This document shows positions 1 to 7,528 of a DNA stretch of 18,211 bases, one piece after another. A program made the position numbers and the translations under genes. The notes below the pieces were generated by a model. It was given only the letters and a program-made list of their open reading frames with translations. It made no database searches and was not told the origin of the DNA. Position 1 is the stretch's first letter. Every line of letters starts with the position of its first letter. Origin of the DNA: an uncultured Prevotella sp. (lineage in GTDB: Bacteria; Bacteroidota; Bacteroidia; Bacteroidales; Bacteroidaceae); contig USEC01000036.1 in NCBI GenBank assembly GCA_900553595.1, positions 1 to 18,211 of the forward strand. Direction: 5' to 3'.

Positions 1-116
1 TCTCGCTTCTTGTACTACTTCTGTCTTATGTAATCTTTTCAAAGAACTCTTTCTTTATCGCTATCGCAACACCAACGCAATCCCGTTTTGCTTGAGGTTC
101 CGTTCGTTCTCGAAAG
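1..116 (-). other. Leader of a probable rRNA operon (16S gene off the left edge)
   Basis: Read on the minus strand, this stretch follows a consensus promoter and contains GTTCTTTGA (47 to 39), the antitermination boxA-like sequence that usually precedes 16S rRNA in Bacteroidetes. It continues with a motif like AGAAGTAGTACAAGA, which I remember from Bacteroidales 16S leaders. No protein frame of interest is present. That a 16S rRNA gene begins just beyond base 1 is inference from these motifs, because no mature rRNA sequence is inside the window. Confidence 0.68.
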
Positions 117-122
117 CGGATG

Positions 123-153
123 CAAAGGTATGACTTTTCGGCGAAACACCAAA
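123..153 (-). promoter_or_regulatory. Bacteroidetes promoter driving the leftward rRNA leader
   Basis: On the minus strand TTTG (153-150), a 19-bp spacer and TACCTTTG (130-123) match the Bacteroidetes sigma-ABfr consensus exactly. Transcription would start near 116 and run off the left edge. Confidence 0.8.
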
Positions 154-268
154 ACTTTGCGGAAGAAAAAGTTGATTTTTGGTGATATTTTAACAGTTAT
201 TTACAAATTAAAATCCATTTGTGAACGCACACATTATATTATATATAGAGTTATTGCGAACAATGAAG

Positions 269-526
269 TCAAAAAGACTGATTGCTTTCTTTCGCTTCTT
301 TTATGATTTCCTTGAGATATGCATCAGAAACATTCTCCATCTCGCCTTTATCGAACACCGATATCAATGTCACAACAACCCTTTCCGAAGAAACCCGCTT
401 GACATTATAGGTCAAGACGCGAGCCCCACCGCTCTTCCCTTTCCCTTTAGAAGCAATTGCCATCCGGATTTTATAGACGCCCTGCCCAAGCGAAGTGCCT
501 TGGAACGGGTTTTTCTTCAAAACCAC
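269..526 (-). CDS. RelE/ParE-family toxin, N-terminally shortened (probably inactive remnant)
   Basis: The 85-residue product resembles the C-terminal two thirds of Bacteroidales RelE/HigB-like toxins. NPFQGTSLGQGVYKIRMAI is followed by the very characteristic SKGKGKSGGARV core and a late IFDKGE segment, corresponding to the family's usual YDKSE. Family members I know have about 25-30 more residues at the N-terminus, forming the first helices. Here the frame is closed by TAA at 532-530, and the only start is GTG at 526, which overlaps the antitoxin's TAG stop by one base. I found no plausible missing segment in the other minus-strand frames. The likeliest explanation is a deletion at the antitoxin/toxin junction that leaves an inactive or altered toxin; a genuine short variant translated by stop-start coupling is possible. 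An intact toxin would be a translation-dependent or free mRNase. Confidence 0.65.
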   Translation of the reverse strand: MVLKKNPFQGTSLGQGVYKIRMAIASKGKGKSGGARVLTYNVKRVSSERVVVTLISVFDKGEMENVSDAYLKEIIKEAKESNQSF

Positions 527-771
527 TATTTAAACAAATCACAAGCATCGGGCAATTCCTCTCCTGAACGTTCCGCATCGGAAAGTTCCTTAAACGCCTG
601 ACCCAGACTCTGTCTGACGACCAGACGCTGGCGCATGGCCGCAGCCTCAACATCCTCGGCGAGCAGTCGTTCTGCAAATGCCTTCCGGACATTCTTCGGT
701 TGGCTTTTGAACAAACTCCAAAGAGCATCCAAAGGATTTACAACAGGATTATTTACAGTCATCGTATCCAT
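526..771 (-). CDS. Antitoxin partner of the RelE-like toxin
   Basis: This small protein of about 81 residues has the NPLDALWSLFKSQPKNVRKA motif near its start and a charged helical remainder ending DACDLFK. That pattern matches the conserved small protein encoded just upstream of RelE-like toxins in Bacteroides and Prevotella, so I assign it as the antitoxin. The frame extends to an ATG at 801, but the ATG at 771 (MDTMTVNN) matches where I expect family members to begin; another possible start is at 762. It is directly followed by the toxin frame with a one-base overlap. A weak promoter candidate, AACCTTTG (834-827, minus strand), lies upstream without a clear -33 box. Confidence 0.65.
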   Translation of the reverse strand: MDTMTVNNPVVNPLDALWSLFKSQPKNVRKAFAERLLAEDVEAAAMRQRLVVRQSLGQAFKELSDAERSGEELPDACDLFK

Positions 772-801
772 GTCATTACTTTTTAGTTCCAACTTCCGCA
801 C

Positions 802-1107
802 ATCCGCATCATGCCTTCAGCAGACACAAAGGTTTGCGGAACATCAATTTTTTTACTAGAAAAAAACATTAATTTCCCTCATATCCAAACATTTAAGAAA
901 AAAAACTGCAAGAACCAAAGTTCCCACAACGTTTTATCAATCCTCCCTCCCCCCAAAAGAAGAGCATCAGAATCACGGGGCATAAGGATGGGTAACACAA
1001 AAATTTCGGCAGACGGCCTTTCCGACACCGTTTTTTTAGTTACCTTTGTGGATGCACCCGTATTCGGGCAGCAAACAACATTGCGAAACGACAACAAGAA
1101 ACTGCTT
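802..1107. other. AT-rich intergenic region between divergent antitoxin and GH16 genes
   Basis: About 300 bp separate the leftward antitoxin gene from the rightward glucanase gene. The right end holds the glucanase promoter. The frame open through this region in phase with the glucanase has no signal-peptide-like or family-like sequence and is taken as non-coding. No terminator or repeat was seen. Confidence 0.6.
1018..1048 (+). promoter_or_regulatory. Promoter of the GH16 gene
   Basis: TACCTTTG at 1041-1048 is a perfect -7 box. TTTC at 1018-1021, 19 bp upstream, is a one-mismatch -33 box. The predicted start near 1055 leaves a leader of about 50 nt. Confidence 0.7.
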
Positions 1108-1893
1108 ATGAAGATAATCACAACCATCGCCGCACTGCTCATCAGCGCATCGGCATTCGCCTCGACGCCCCACAAGTACCGCCTCGTATGGGAAGACCAT
1201 TTCAACGGCAGCACCTACGACAGCAGCTCGTGGTCGAAGATTCCGCGCGGCAATGCCGACTGGAAACGCCACATGTCGGAAGCCGACTCTCTGTATGCCG
1301 TGCGCGACGGCAAGCTGATACTGCGTGGCGCAGTGAACACGAATCCCAGTGCCGACACAGCGCGTTACGTCACCGGCGGACTCTACACCAGATACAAACG
1401 CACGATAGCCTACGGCAAGGTGGAGGTGCGTGCCAAGTTCGGCAGTGCGCAAGGAGCGTGGCCTGCCATCTGGATGCTGCCCGACAGAGACATAAAATGG
1501 CCGGAGGGAGGCGAGATTGACATAATGGAACACCTCAACCACGACACCATTGCCTACCAGACCGTCCACTCATACTACACGCACACGCTGAAGAAGGACC
1601 AGAATCCGCCGCACGGCTCCACCCTGCCCATCGACCGCAACGGCTTCAACACCTACGCCGTGGAGATACTTCCCGACTCGCTCGTGTTCTCCATAAACGG
1701 GCGCACATCGTTCGCCTATCCGCGCATCGAGACCACCGACGAGGGTCAGTATCCGTTCGGCGAGTCTTTCTACCTGCTTGTCGATATGCAGATAGAGGGC
1801 GCATGGGTGGGCAAGGCCGACCCGAAGCAGCTGCCGGTAGAGATGGAAGTGGACTGGGTGAAGTTCTACGAGTTAGACGACGAGCAACGATAA
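1108..1893 (+). CDS. Secreted glycoside hydrolase family 16 (beta-glucanase/laminarinase type)
   Basis: The product has 261 residues. It begins with a classical signal peptide (MKIITTIAALLISASAFA, cleavage about residue 18), followed by one GH16 beta-jelly-roll domain filling the rest. The family signature E-x-D-x-x-E is present as GEIDIMEH, with nucleophile E136, D138 and acid/base E141. Flanking conserved aromatics are in GAWPAIWMLP and at the C-terminal VDWVKFYE strand. GH16 enzymes cleave internal beta-1,3 or beta-1,3-1,4 linkages (laminarin, lichenan, porphyran, carrageenan); the exact substrate cannot be read from the motif. The frame is open far upstream, but the start at 1108 is chosen because it gives the signal peptide and sits just after a good promoter. 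It acts in the periplasm or outside the cell. No SusC/SusD gene is adjacent. Confidence 0.93.
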   Translation: MKIITTIAALLISASAFASTPHKYRLVWEDHFNGSTYDSSSWSKIPRGNADWKRHMSEADSLYAVRDGKLILRGAVNTNPSADTARYVTGGLYTRYKRTIAYGKVEVRAKFGSAQGAWPAIWMLPDRDIKWPEGGEIDIMEHLNHDTIAYQTVHSYYTHTLKKDQNPPHGSTLPIDRNGFNTYAVEILPDSLVFSINGRTSFAYPRIETTDEGQYPFGESFYLLVDMQIEGAWVGKADPKQLPVEMEVDWVKFYELDDEQR

Positions 1894-1956
1894 CTGTCTG
1901 ATTTAGAAGCAACCTACAACCAGAAACCACACATAAAGCAAACAGAAGAAAAGCAT

Positions 1957-2160
1957 TTTAACCCAAATAGGTCATTAGACCAAAACAAGCGTGTTGTAAG
2001 AGAATTTGTCTTTCTTTTCCACTCTTCTCCGCCTTTGTTTTGTCATCTTGCCGCCATCCGTGTTTCGACATAGCCCGCTATGCCTTCAACACGGGCGTTG
2101 CAAGCTACTCAAAACAAAGACGAAGCAGAGTGAAAAATCTAATGACCGATTTTGGTTTAA
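1957..2160. mobile_element. MITE-like non-coding inverted-repeat element
   Basis: The ends 1957-1979 and 2138-2160 are inverted repeats matching at 20 of 23 positions, including a perfect 10-bp block GGTCATTAGA / TCTAATGACC. Inside is a second long palindrome: arms 2015-2042 and 2110-2137 (about 20 of 23 core bases paired, including CCTTTGTTTTG / CAAAACAAAG) and a perfect central hairpin CATAGC-CC-GCTATG at 2069-2082. No transposase-like protein is encoded. The structure fits a miniature inverted-repeat element moved in trans. No clear target-site duplication was found, so mobility is inference. Confidence 0.5.
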
Positions 2161-2306
2161 GGTGCATAAAAATCAATTGGAGTTAGCGAGAGTTAGGCTT
2201 TGCCGGAATTTTAGGAGAAAGTGTTCTTTGCTTTGTAACAAAAACGAAATGTGTTTGACACCATGCAGAAATGAAATATTGCGAACTTTGCCGAAAAATC
2301 AAGAGC

Positions 2307-3347
2307 ATGAAGTTCCCCAAAGTCATCATCGCCGCAGCAGCGGCAGTGCTCGCCATGCAGCCGGACACGGCATGGGCGCAGGAAAAAGCAGAAAAGAACG
2401 AGGATAAAGCGTCGCCCGTAAACATACACGGGACAATCCGTTCAAAGTACGAATACCAGACGGAAGAAGACGAAGGACGCTTTGAAGTGCGCAACGCGCG
2501 AATAAGTGTGGACGGCCAACTTTCACCTATTATTATATATAAGGCTGAAATCGACCTCTGCGACGAGGGCAAGATAAAGATGCTCGACGCCTACACACGG
2601 CTCAAGCCACTGACCGGACTGCAGTTCACGATAGGTCAGATGCGTGTACCGTTCACAATCGACGCACACCGTTCGCCGCATCAGCAGTATTTCGCCAACC
2701 GCTCGTTCATAGCCAAGCAGGTGGGCAACGTGCGCGATGTGGGTGCCGCCATCGGCTACAACATCAATGCCGGCTTCCCAATAATACTTGAAGCCGGACT
2801 CTTCAACGGCAGCGGTCTGACCAACCAGAAGGACTTCTGGACCAACAGCGTGAACTTCTCCGCCAAGGCACAGATGTTCCTGCCGCACGGGATGAACATC
2901 ACCCTGAGCACGCAGAAGATAAAGCCCGACGGCATAGGAATAATGATGTACGACGCCGGCGCATACTGGCAGCGGAACGGTCTGCACATCGAAGCGGAAT
3001 ACCTGTACAAGCATTACGCCGACAACGCATTCCGTGCGGTGCATGCCTTCGACTCGTTCGCAAGCTACGACATACCCGTACGCCGCGGCATCATACGCTA
3101 TGTGACGCCGCTTGTGCGCTACGACTACATGTCAGACCACAGCGACGGCACCCGCAACGCCGACGGAAAGCTCACCATCAACGACCACCAGCGTTCGCGA
3201 CTGACGGGTGGGGTGACGCTGAGTCTGAAGAAACCGTTCATCAGCGACATACGCCTCAACTTCGAGAAATACTTCTACCGCAACGACAACGTGGCGCGGC
3301 CATCGGAGAAGGACAAGATTGTCGTGGAATTCATGACACGCTTCTAA
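2307..3347 (+). CDS. Outer-membrane porin of the OprO/OprP (phosphate-selective) family
   Basis: The product has 346 residues from ATG 2307. Its signal peptide runs to about residue 24 (AAAAAVLAMQPDTAWA), which is why this start is preferred over the ATG at 2271; that start would add 12 polar residues in front. The mature protein begins with INIHG-type strand IHGTIRSKYEYQ, then RFEVRNARISVDG, GLQFTIGQMRVPF and GAAIGYNI. Alternating polar and aromatic strands follow, with a terminal phenylalanine (VEFMTRF), all typical of the Porin_O_P beta-barrel family. It would form a diffusion channel in the outer membrane. Specificity for phosphate is known only for the Pseudomonas members and should not be assumed here. 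The gene appears monocistronic and ends at a bidirectional terminator. I see no convincing consensus promoter directly upstream; the MITE-like element ends about 145 bp before the start. Confidence 0.87.
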   Translation: MKFPKVIIAAAAAVLAMQPDTAWAQEKAEKNEDKASPVNIHGTIRSKYEYQTEEDEGRFEVRNARISVDGQLSPIIIYKAEIDLCDEGKIKMLDAYTRLKPLTGLQFTIGQMRVPFTIDAHRSPHQQYFANRSFIAKQVGNVRDVGAAIGYNINAGFPIILEAGLFNGSGLTNQKDFWTNSVNFSAKAQMFLPHGMNITLSTQKIKPDGIGIMMYDAGAYWQRNGLHIEAEYLYKHYADNAFRAVHAFDSFASYDIPVRRGIIRYVTPLVRYDYMSDHSDGTRNADGKLTINDHQRSRLTGGVTLSLKKPFISDIRLNFEKYFYRNDNVARPSEKDKIVVEFMTRF

Positions 3348-3414
3348 GGGGCGGCGAAGTGCCGCAAGCGCAACTTTTCGGAAGCAACGGGGAAACCAAT
3401 CATGAGGAAAAAGA

Positions 3415-3463
3415 AAAAAGTTATCGGACATCAGCTACAAAGACTGGTGTCCGATAACTTTTT
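3415..3463. terminator. Bidirectional terminator between porin and GH92 genes
   Basis: A 20-bp stem (3415-3434 with 3444-3463) has one G-U pair and a 9-nt loop. It starts with five A and ends with five T, so it can terminate both convergent genes. Confidence 0.92.
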
Positions 3464-3514
3464 ATATATAATGTGTATCAAAACAACGAAGGCATTGACA
3501 CGCCTTGAATGCCG

Positions 3515-5782
3515 TTATTTCTTCAGCTTCATATCAAGGTTTCTGCCCTTCACGAGGTCGGCGTGCGAGATGCGGTAGGCATTGAGCGGCTTGCCGCCAA
3601 GCGTCATTCTGTCGATATAGAGCTGCTCGCCGGAAGTGCGGTCGGTGGTGATTGTTATGTCACCATCGGGATAATACTTCGGATCGAGGTGCAGAGTCAC
3701 CTTCGAGAACACCGGCGTTGTGAGCGTATATGATGGATTTCCGGGACAGTCGGGATAGAGTCCCATCATGGAGAATATCACCCACGACGACATTGTGCCG
3801 CAGTCCTCGTTGCCGGGAATACCGTCCGGGCGTGCCGTGTAGTACTTGTCGATGAGCTGCCGCACGGTCTTCTGTGTGCGCCATTCCTCGCCTTTGAAGT
3901 AAGAGAAGAGGTAGGGATAGGCTATGTCAGGCTCGTTGGCAGGGTCGTAGAGTCCCTTGTCGAACACCATCTGCAACTTGTCCACGAACGTTTTCCGTCC
4001 GCCCATGAGCTTGGCAAGCCCTGCCACGTCGTGAGGGACGTAGAAAGTGTAGTTCCATGCGCTTCCCTCGTGGAATCCCGGAGCGTTGCTGAAGTCGGCA
4101 CCATCCTCCGGATTGAACGGAGAGAGGAACTTTCCATCCTTCGTTATAGGGCGCAATGTGCCCGATTCCTTGCTGTAATAGTGCTTGTAGCCAAGGCTTC
4201 GCTGACGGAAGAGGCGTGCGTCGTCCTTCTTTCCGAGCTTGCCGGCAAGCAACGAAAGAGCATTATCCGCCACATAATACTCCAATGCGTGCGACACGGA
4301 GTTGTCGCCTGAAAGGTCGGCGGCGTATGCTCCCATGGGAATGTAGCCCTTTTCGTAGTACGAGTCGATGTCGGGGCGCATTCTGTTGTCCTTTCCCGGC
4401 AGTGTGGCGGAGGTGCGGAAGGCACGGTAGGCGGTCTCGATGTCGATTCCGGGAAGTCCTTTCAGGTAAGTATCGGTGATTACGGGTATCGACGGGTCGC
4501 CCTCCATTGTCCATGTCTCACGCCCGAAGAGTTCCCATTTCGGCATCCATCCCCACTCCTTGTACATGTCAATCATGGAGTTCACCATGTCAATCTGCTT
4601 GTCGGGATAGAGCAAAGTCTCAAGCTGCGAGAGGTTGCGGTAAGTGTCCCAGAGCGAGAACACGGTGTAGCGGTTGCCTTTTGTTGTGAGAATCTCGTCG
4701 CCTTCCATCTTCGGATACTGTCCGTTCACATCCTGAAGCACTGTCGGGTGAATCTGTGTGTGATAGAGTGCGGTGTAGAACACGCGTCGCTGCTCCTCGG
4801 TTCCGCCCTCCACTGTCACGCGGTCGAGTGTGCGTGCCCAGTCGGCGCGTGCTTCACGGGCCACGGCATTGAAGTCGCATACGGACTGTTCAGCCTCAAG
4901 ATTCTCGCGTGCATTGGCTATTGAGACGAACGACACGCCCACCTGCACTTCCACCTGAGTCTCCTCGGCGCAGTCGAAAGTCATGTAATAGCCTATGTCG
5001 TTGCCTGCGATGTCGCGTCCATAACGTGGATAAAGCTTGTACTTGCCGCTGTACTGGTCCCATTCGGCGGCTGCTCCCTTCATCTCCGGCTGCTTCTTCC
5101 AGTAGCCGCTCTGCTTCGGTTGCTTGCTGACGCGCACCACGAAATACATAGGGAACACCGCATCGGGGTTGTAACAGAACGTGCCGAGCAGACGGAATCC
5201 CTCAAACTCGGTGTCGCTCACGCGTCGCAGTGTCGCTCCTATCTCGTTGGTCAGACCGTTGCCGAGGTTGAACAGCAGGTTGCCCTGCCCTTTCGGGAAG
5301 GTGTAGCGTTCCACACTGGAGCGCGGAGTAGATGTCACCTCGCAGCGTATGCCGTACTTTGTGAGGCGGTTGGAGTAGTAGCCGGGATGCGCCACCTCGT
5401 CGGTATATTCCGAACCATAGCTCCGGTAGTCCACATTCAGCTCACCCGTGGTGGGCATTGTGAGCAGCGTTCCCATTTCGGGGCATCCCACTCCGCTCAG
5501 AGTGACATGTGCGAAACCCGTGAAGTACTTGTTGCTGTATTCGTACGGAGCCGACCACCAGCGTTTGTCCTTGTCCCATTGGTTGATGTCGGAGCCCATA
5601 ACATTGAACGGCACCACCGACATGAGTCCGTGCGGACGCACCGCTCCGGGGTTGCACACGCTGAAATTGGTGGTACCGATGAACGGATCGACATAGTCGA
5701 TGTTGTCCTTTGCCGATACGTTGGCGGCTGTCAGCAGCAGCATTGCCGCCACTGTCAGTTGTTTCAGATTGTTGATTTTCAT
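3515..5782 (-). CDS. Secreted GH92 alpha-mannosidase
   Basis: The product has 755 residues, the usual length for GH92. Its signal peptide ends about residue 24 (LLLTAANVSA). The N-terminal beta-sandwich opens with the hallmark YVDPFIGT and PGAVRPHGLMSVVP. The catalytic (alpha/alpha)6 part contains FYTALYHTQIHPT, FSLWDTYRN, GDPSIPVITDTY and GNEDCGTMSSW (G657 to W667). That last motif holds the acidic residues (E659, D660) in the region of the catalytic base in characterized Bacteroides GH92 enzymes. These are calcium-dependent exo-acting, inverting alpha-mannosidases, mostly alpha-1,2, that trim N-glycans or yeast mannan. Location is periplasmic or cell-surface. The gene is monocistronic with its own promoter and a leader of about 155 nt. 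Confidence 0.95.
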   Translation of the reverse strand: MKINNLKQLTVAAMLLLTAANVSAKDNIDYVDPFIGTTNFSVCNPGAVRPHGLMSVVPFNVMGSDINQWDKDKRWWSAPYEYSNKYFTGFAHVTLSGVGCPEMGTLLTMPTTGELNVDYRSYGSEYTDEVAHPGYYSNRLTKYGIRCEVTSTPRSSVERYTFPKGQGNLLFNLGNGLTNEIGATLRRVSDTEFEGFRLLGTFCYNPDAVFPMYFVVRVSKQPKQSGYWKKQPEMKGAAAEWDQYSGKYKLYPRYGRDIAGNDIGYYMTFDCAEETQVEVQVGVSFVSIANARENLEAEQSVCDFNAVAREARADWARTLDRVTVEGGTEEQRRVFYTALYHTQIHPTVLQDVNGQYPKMEGDEILTTKGNRYTVFSLWDTYRNLSQLETLLYPDKQIDMVNSMIDMYKEWGWMPKWELFGRETWTMEGDPSIPVITDTYLKGLPGIDIETAYRAFRTSATLPGKDNRMRPDIDSYYEKGYIPMGAYAADLSGDNSVSHALEYYVADNALSLLAGKLGKKDDARLFRQRSLGYKHYYSKESGTLRPITKDGKFLSPFNPEDGADFSNAPGFHEGSAWNYTFYVPHDVAGLAKLMGGRKTFVDKLQMVFDKGLYDPANEPDIAYPYLFSYFKGEEWRTQKTVRQLIDKYYTARPDGIPGNEDCGTMSSWVIFSMMGLYPDCPGNPSYTLTTPVFSKVTLHLDPKYYPDGDITITTDRTSGEQLYIDRMTLGGKPLNAYRISHADLVKGRNLDMKLKK

Positions 5783-5943
5783 TTATGTTCGTTTCTTGTT
5801 TTTTTCGTTTGTCGCCTTTTCAATAGAAGCCTCCCATGAAATAACTGCGTGCAATATAGTATGACGGTTCCACGACCACACTGCTTCCATGATAAATCTT
5901 CATCAGTCTATGGTTTGATTAACGCAATGATTTTTCCAGTATG

Positions 5944-5975
5944 CAAATATAACCAATCCCTGGGGAATATGCAAA
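5944..5975 (-). promoter_or_regulatory. Promoter of the GH92 gene
   Basis: On the minus strand TTTG (5975-5972), a 20-bp spacer and TATATTTG (5951-5944) match the Bacteroidetes consensus. Start is predicted near 5938. Confidence 0.75.
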
Positions 5976-6042
5976 TTATCGGCATACAAGTTAAAATAAA
6001 TTAAAGACATTCAACATTTTAGCGAATCTAACATTTTAATCG

Positions 6043-6050
6043 TAGTTTTG
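6043..6050 (+). promoter_or_regulatory. -7 box of the OmpA-like gene promoter
   Basis: TAGTTTTG matches TAnnTTTG and lies 43 bp before the start codon. The -33 position holds only TTTA (6018-6021) at 21 bp spacing, so that half is weak. Confidence 0.6.
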
Positions 6051-6093
6051 CAACATAAACACCGTTTGAAAACAACAAAAGAAAAGGAAAGAT

Positions 6094-6948
6094 ATGAAAA
6101 AGACAAACGTATTTGCTATTGCAATGTTCGCCGGCTTGCTGGCATTCACAAGCTGCGCAAGTAAGAAGGATCTGGAAAACTGCCGCCTTGAGAACAAGGA
6201 ACTGACAGGCAACTATCAGAACGCAAAGGAGGACCTCGCGGCACAGAAGGCACGCGTGGCATCGCTCGAAGAGCAGCTCGCACAGGCCAAGAAGGACTAC
6301 GCCGCGCTGCAGAACTCGCTCGACAAGAGTCTCACCAACGCCAATTCCAACAACGTGAACATCTCCAAGCTCGTTGATCAGATTAACGAATCGAACCAGT
6401 ACATCCGCCACTTGGTGGAAGTGAAGTCGAAGTCGGACTCTCTGAACATGGTGCTCACCAACAACCTCACACGTTCTCTCTCCCGCGAGGAGATGAAAGA
6501 GGTGGATGTGCAGGTGCTCAAGGGTGTGGTATATATCTCGCTTGCCGACAACATGCTCTACAAGAGCGGTTCTTACGAGATTAACGACCGTGCCGCAGAG
6601 ACACTCAGCAAGATTGCGAAAATCATCACCGACTACAAGGACTACGAGGTGCTCATCGAGGGTAACACCGACAATGTACCTGTAAACGCCAGCGCAGCTT
6701 CGATGAAGAACATCCGCAACAACTGGGACCTCTCCTGTCTCCGTGCCTCAAGCGTGGTTCAGGCATTGCAGAACCAGTATGGTGTAGATCCAAAACGCCT
6801 CACTGCCGGTGGCCGTGGCGAGTACAACCCCGTTACTGCCAACAGCACGGAAGTGGGCAAGCAGCGCAACCGCCGCACTCAGATCATCATCACTCCGAAG
6901 CTCGACCAGTTCATGGACCTCATCGACAAGGCTCCTGAAAACGAATAA
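6094..6948 (+). CDS. OmpA-family outer-membrane lipoprotein (peptidoglycan-binding)
   Basis: The product has 284 residues. A lipoprotein signal peptide ends at LLAFTSC, making C21 the lipidated cysteine. Residues about 25-115 are a charged heptad-rich coiled coil (LENCRLENKEL, SLEEQLAQAKKDYAALQ). Residues about 150-270 form an OmpA C-terminal domain: YKSGSYEIND, EGNTDNVPV, LSCLRASSVVQAL, RLTAGGRGEYNPV and NRRTQIIITP. D193 and R217 correspond to the aspartate and arginine that bind diaminopimelate in E. coli OmpA, with the longer insertion between them typical of the NVPV subgroup. It should tether the outer membrane to the cell wall. It has its own promoter and terminator. The end of the protein (FMDLIDKAPENE) is a short extra acidic helix. 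Confidence 0.92.
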   Translation: MKKTNVFAIAMFAGLLAFTSCASKKDLENCRLENKELTGNYQNAKEDLAAQKARVASLEEQLAQAKKDYAALQNSLDKSLTNANSNNVNISKLVDQINESNQYIRHLVEVKSKSDSLNMVLTNNLTRSLSREEMKEVDVQVLKGVVYISLADNMLYKSGSYEINDRAAETLSKIAKIITDYKDYEVLIEGNTDNVPVNASAASMKNIRNNWDLSCLRASSVVQALQNQYGVDPKRLTAGGRGEYNPVTANSTEVGKQRNRRTQIIITPKLDQFMDLIDKAPENE

Positions 6949-6985
6949 GACAAAGTCTGATTCTCCAGCAGAATCGCTATGATAC

Positions 6986-7030
6986 AAAAAGCATCCGCCA
7001 AGTTTCACACGACTTTGGCGGATGCTTTTT
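6986..7030. terminator. Bidirectional terminator between the two lipoprotein genes
   Basis: Perfect 16-bp stem 6986-7001 with 7015-7030, A-rich on the left and T-rich on the right. The T run continues to the end of the convergent gene, so it can serve both directions. Confidence 0.9.
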
Positions 7031-7036
7031 CATTTT

Positions 7037-7459
7037 TTACTTCCCGTTTTCACCTTTCGGCTGGGCTTCAATGTAGTAGTGCTTTTGCTGCGGTTGGCTT
7101 ACGGCATTGGTTGCAAGGTCGATAATCCATCCCGGAATTCCGCCAAGAAGAATATTGCCAAAAGTCCAGCTGTTCACCTTCTTCTCAAGCACGATGTCCT
7201 TGTATATGTAGTTTTCCGATTTTATCTGCACTCTCTGACCGTCGATTGCGTGACCCTTCACTCTCACAACTGCCGGCAGTGTCACGTTGTCATAGACCTG
7301 CTTCTGTGTGACGATGGTGACGGGTTCCTTTGCATTGCCGTCAATGGTTATTTTCGGTGCACCGCCGGAAATGATGGAGGCACACGAGGTGAAAGACATC
7401 GCTGCTGAAACGGCAACTGCGGCCGCCAGCAGACTCTTCATGGATCTGTTCTTTTGCAT
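7037..7459 (-). CDS. Small lipoprotein, PEGA-like fold suspected
   Basis: The product has 140 residues. A lipoprotein signal ends in MSFTSC (C26 from this start). Translation may instead begin at the internal methionine M7 (MKSLLAAAVAV), which gives a tidier signal peptide. The mature part has ITIDGNAKEPVTI, VTLPAVVRVKGHAIDGQRV and IKSENYIYKDIVLEKKVNSW. It then has a glycine-rich hydrophobic segment FGNILLGGIPGWIIDLATNAV, which resembles a family of small bacterial lipoproteins with a PEGA-like beta domain followed by a 'GNxxxGGxxGxxxD' segment. The function is unknown; the hydrophobic segment may insert in or lie against a membrane. I see no consensus promoter upstream. Confidence 0.8.
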   Translation of the reverse strand: MQKNRSMKSLLAAAVAVSAAMSFTSCASIISGGAPKITIDGNAKEPVTIVTQKQVYDNVTLPAVVRVKGHAIDGQRVQIKSENYIYKDIVLEKKVNSWTFGNILLGGIPGWIIDLATNAVSQPQQKHYYIEAQPKGENGK

Positions 7460-7528
7460 AGCATTTTAAGTTTAGAGTTGAACATTTGTTTTATTTAAAA
7501 TGCGCCGCCACCGTTATCATGCCTGTCC

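Larger units (their letters stand above)
5783..6093. other. Divergent intergenic region between GH92 and OmpA-like genes
   Basis: This 311-bp AT-rich stretch carries the promoters of both flanking genes. The roughly 155 bp between the GH92 promoter and its start codon would be a long leader; I see no recognisable riboswitch or strong hairpin in it. Confidence 0.6.

Noticed and set aside
221..601. Plus-strand 126-codon frame at the left end
   Set aside because: It is antisense to the toxin and antitoxin frames, which carry recognisable family motifs.
2006..2407. Plus-strand 133-codon frame before the porin
   Set aside because: It runs through the inverted-repeat element and then overlaps the porin gene out of phase; the sequence has no domain-like features.
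5120..5839. Long plus-strand open frame of 239 codons
   Set aside because: It lies antisense to the GH92 gene and continues into its upstream region; composition reflects the mannosidase codons and no family motif is present.
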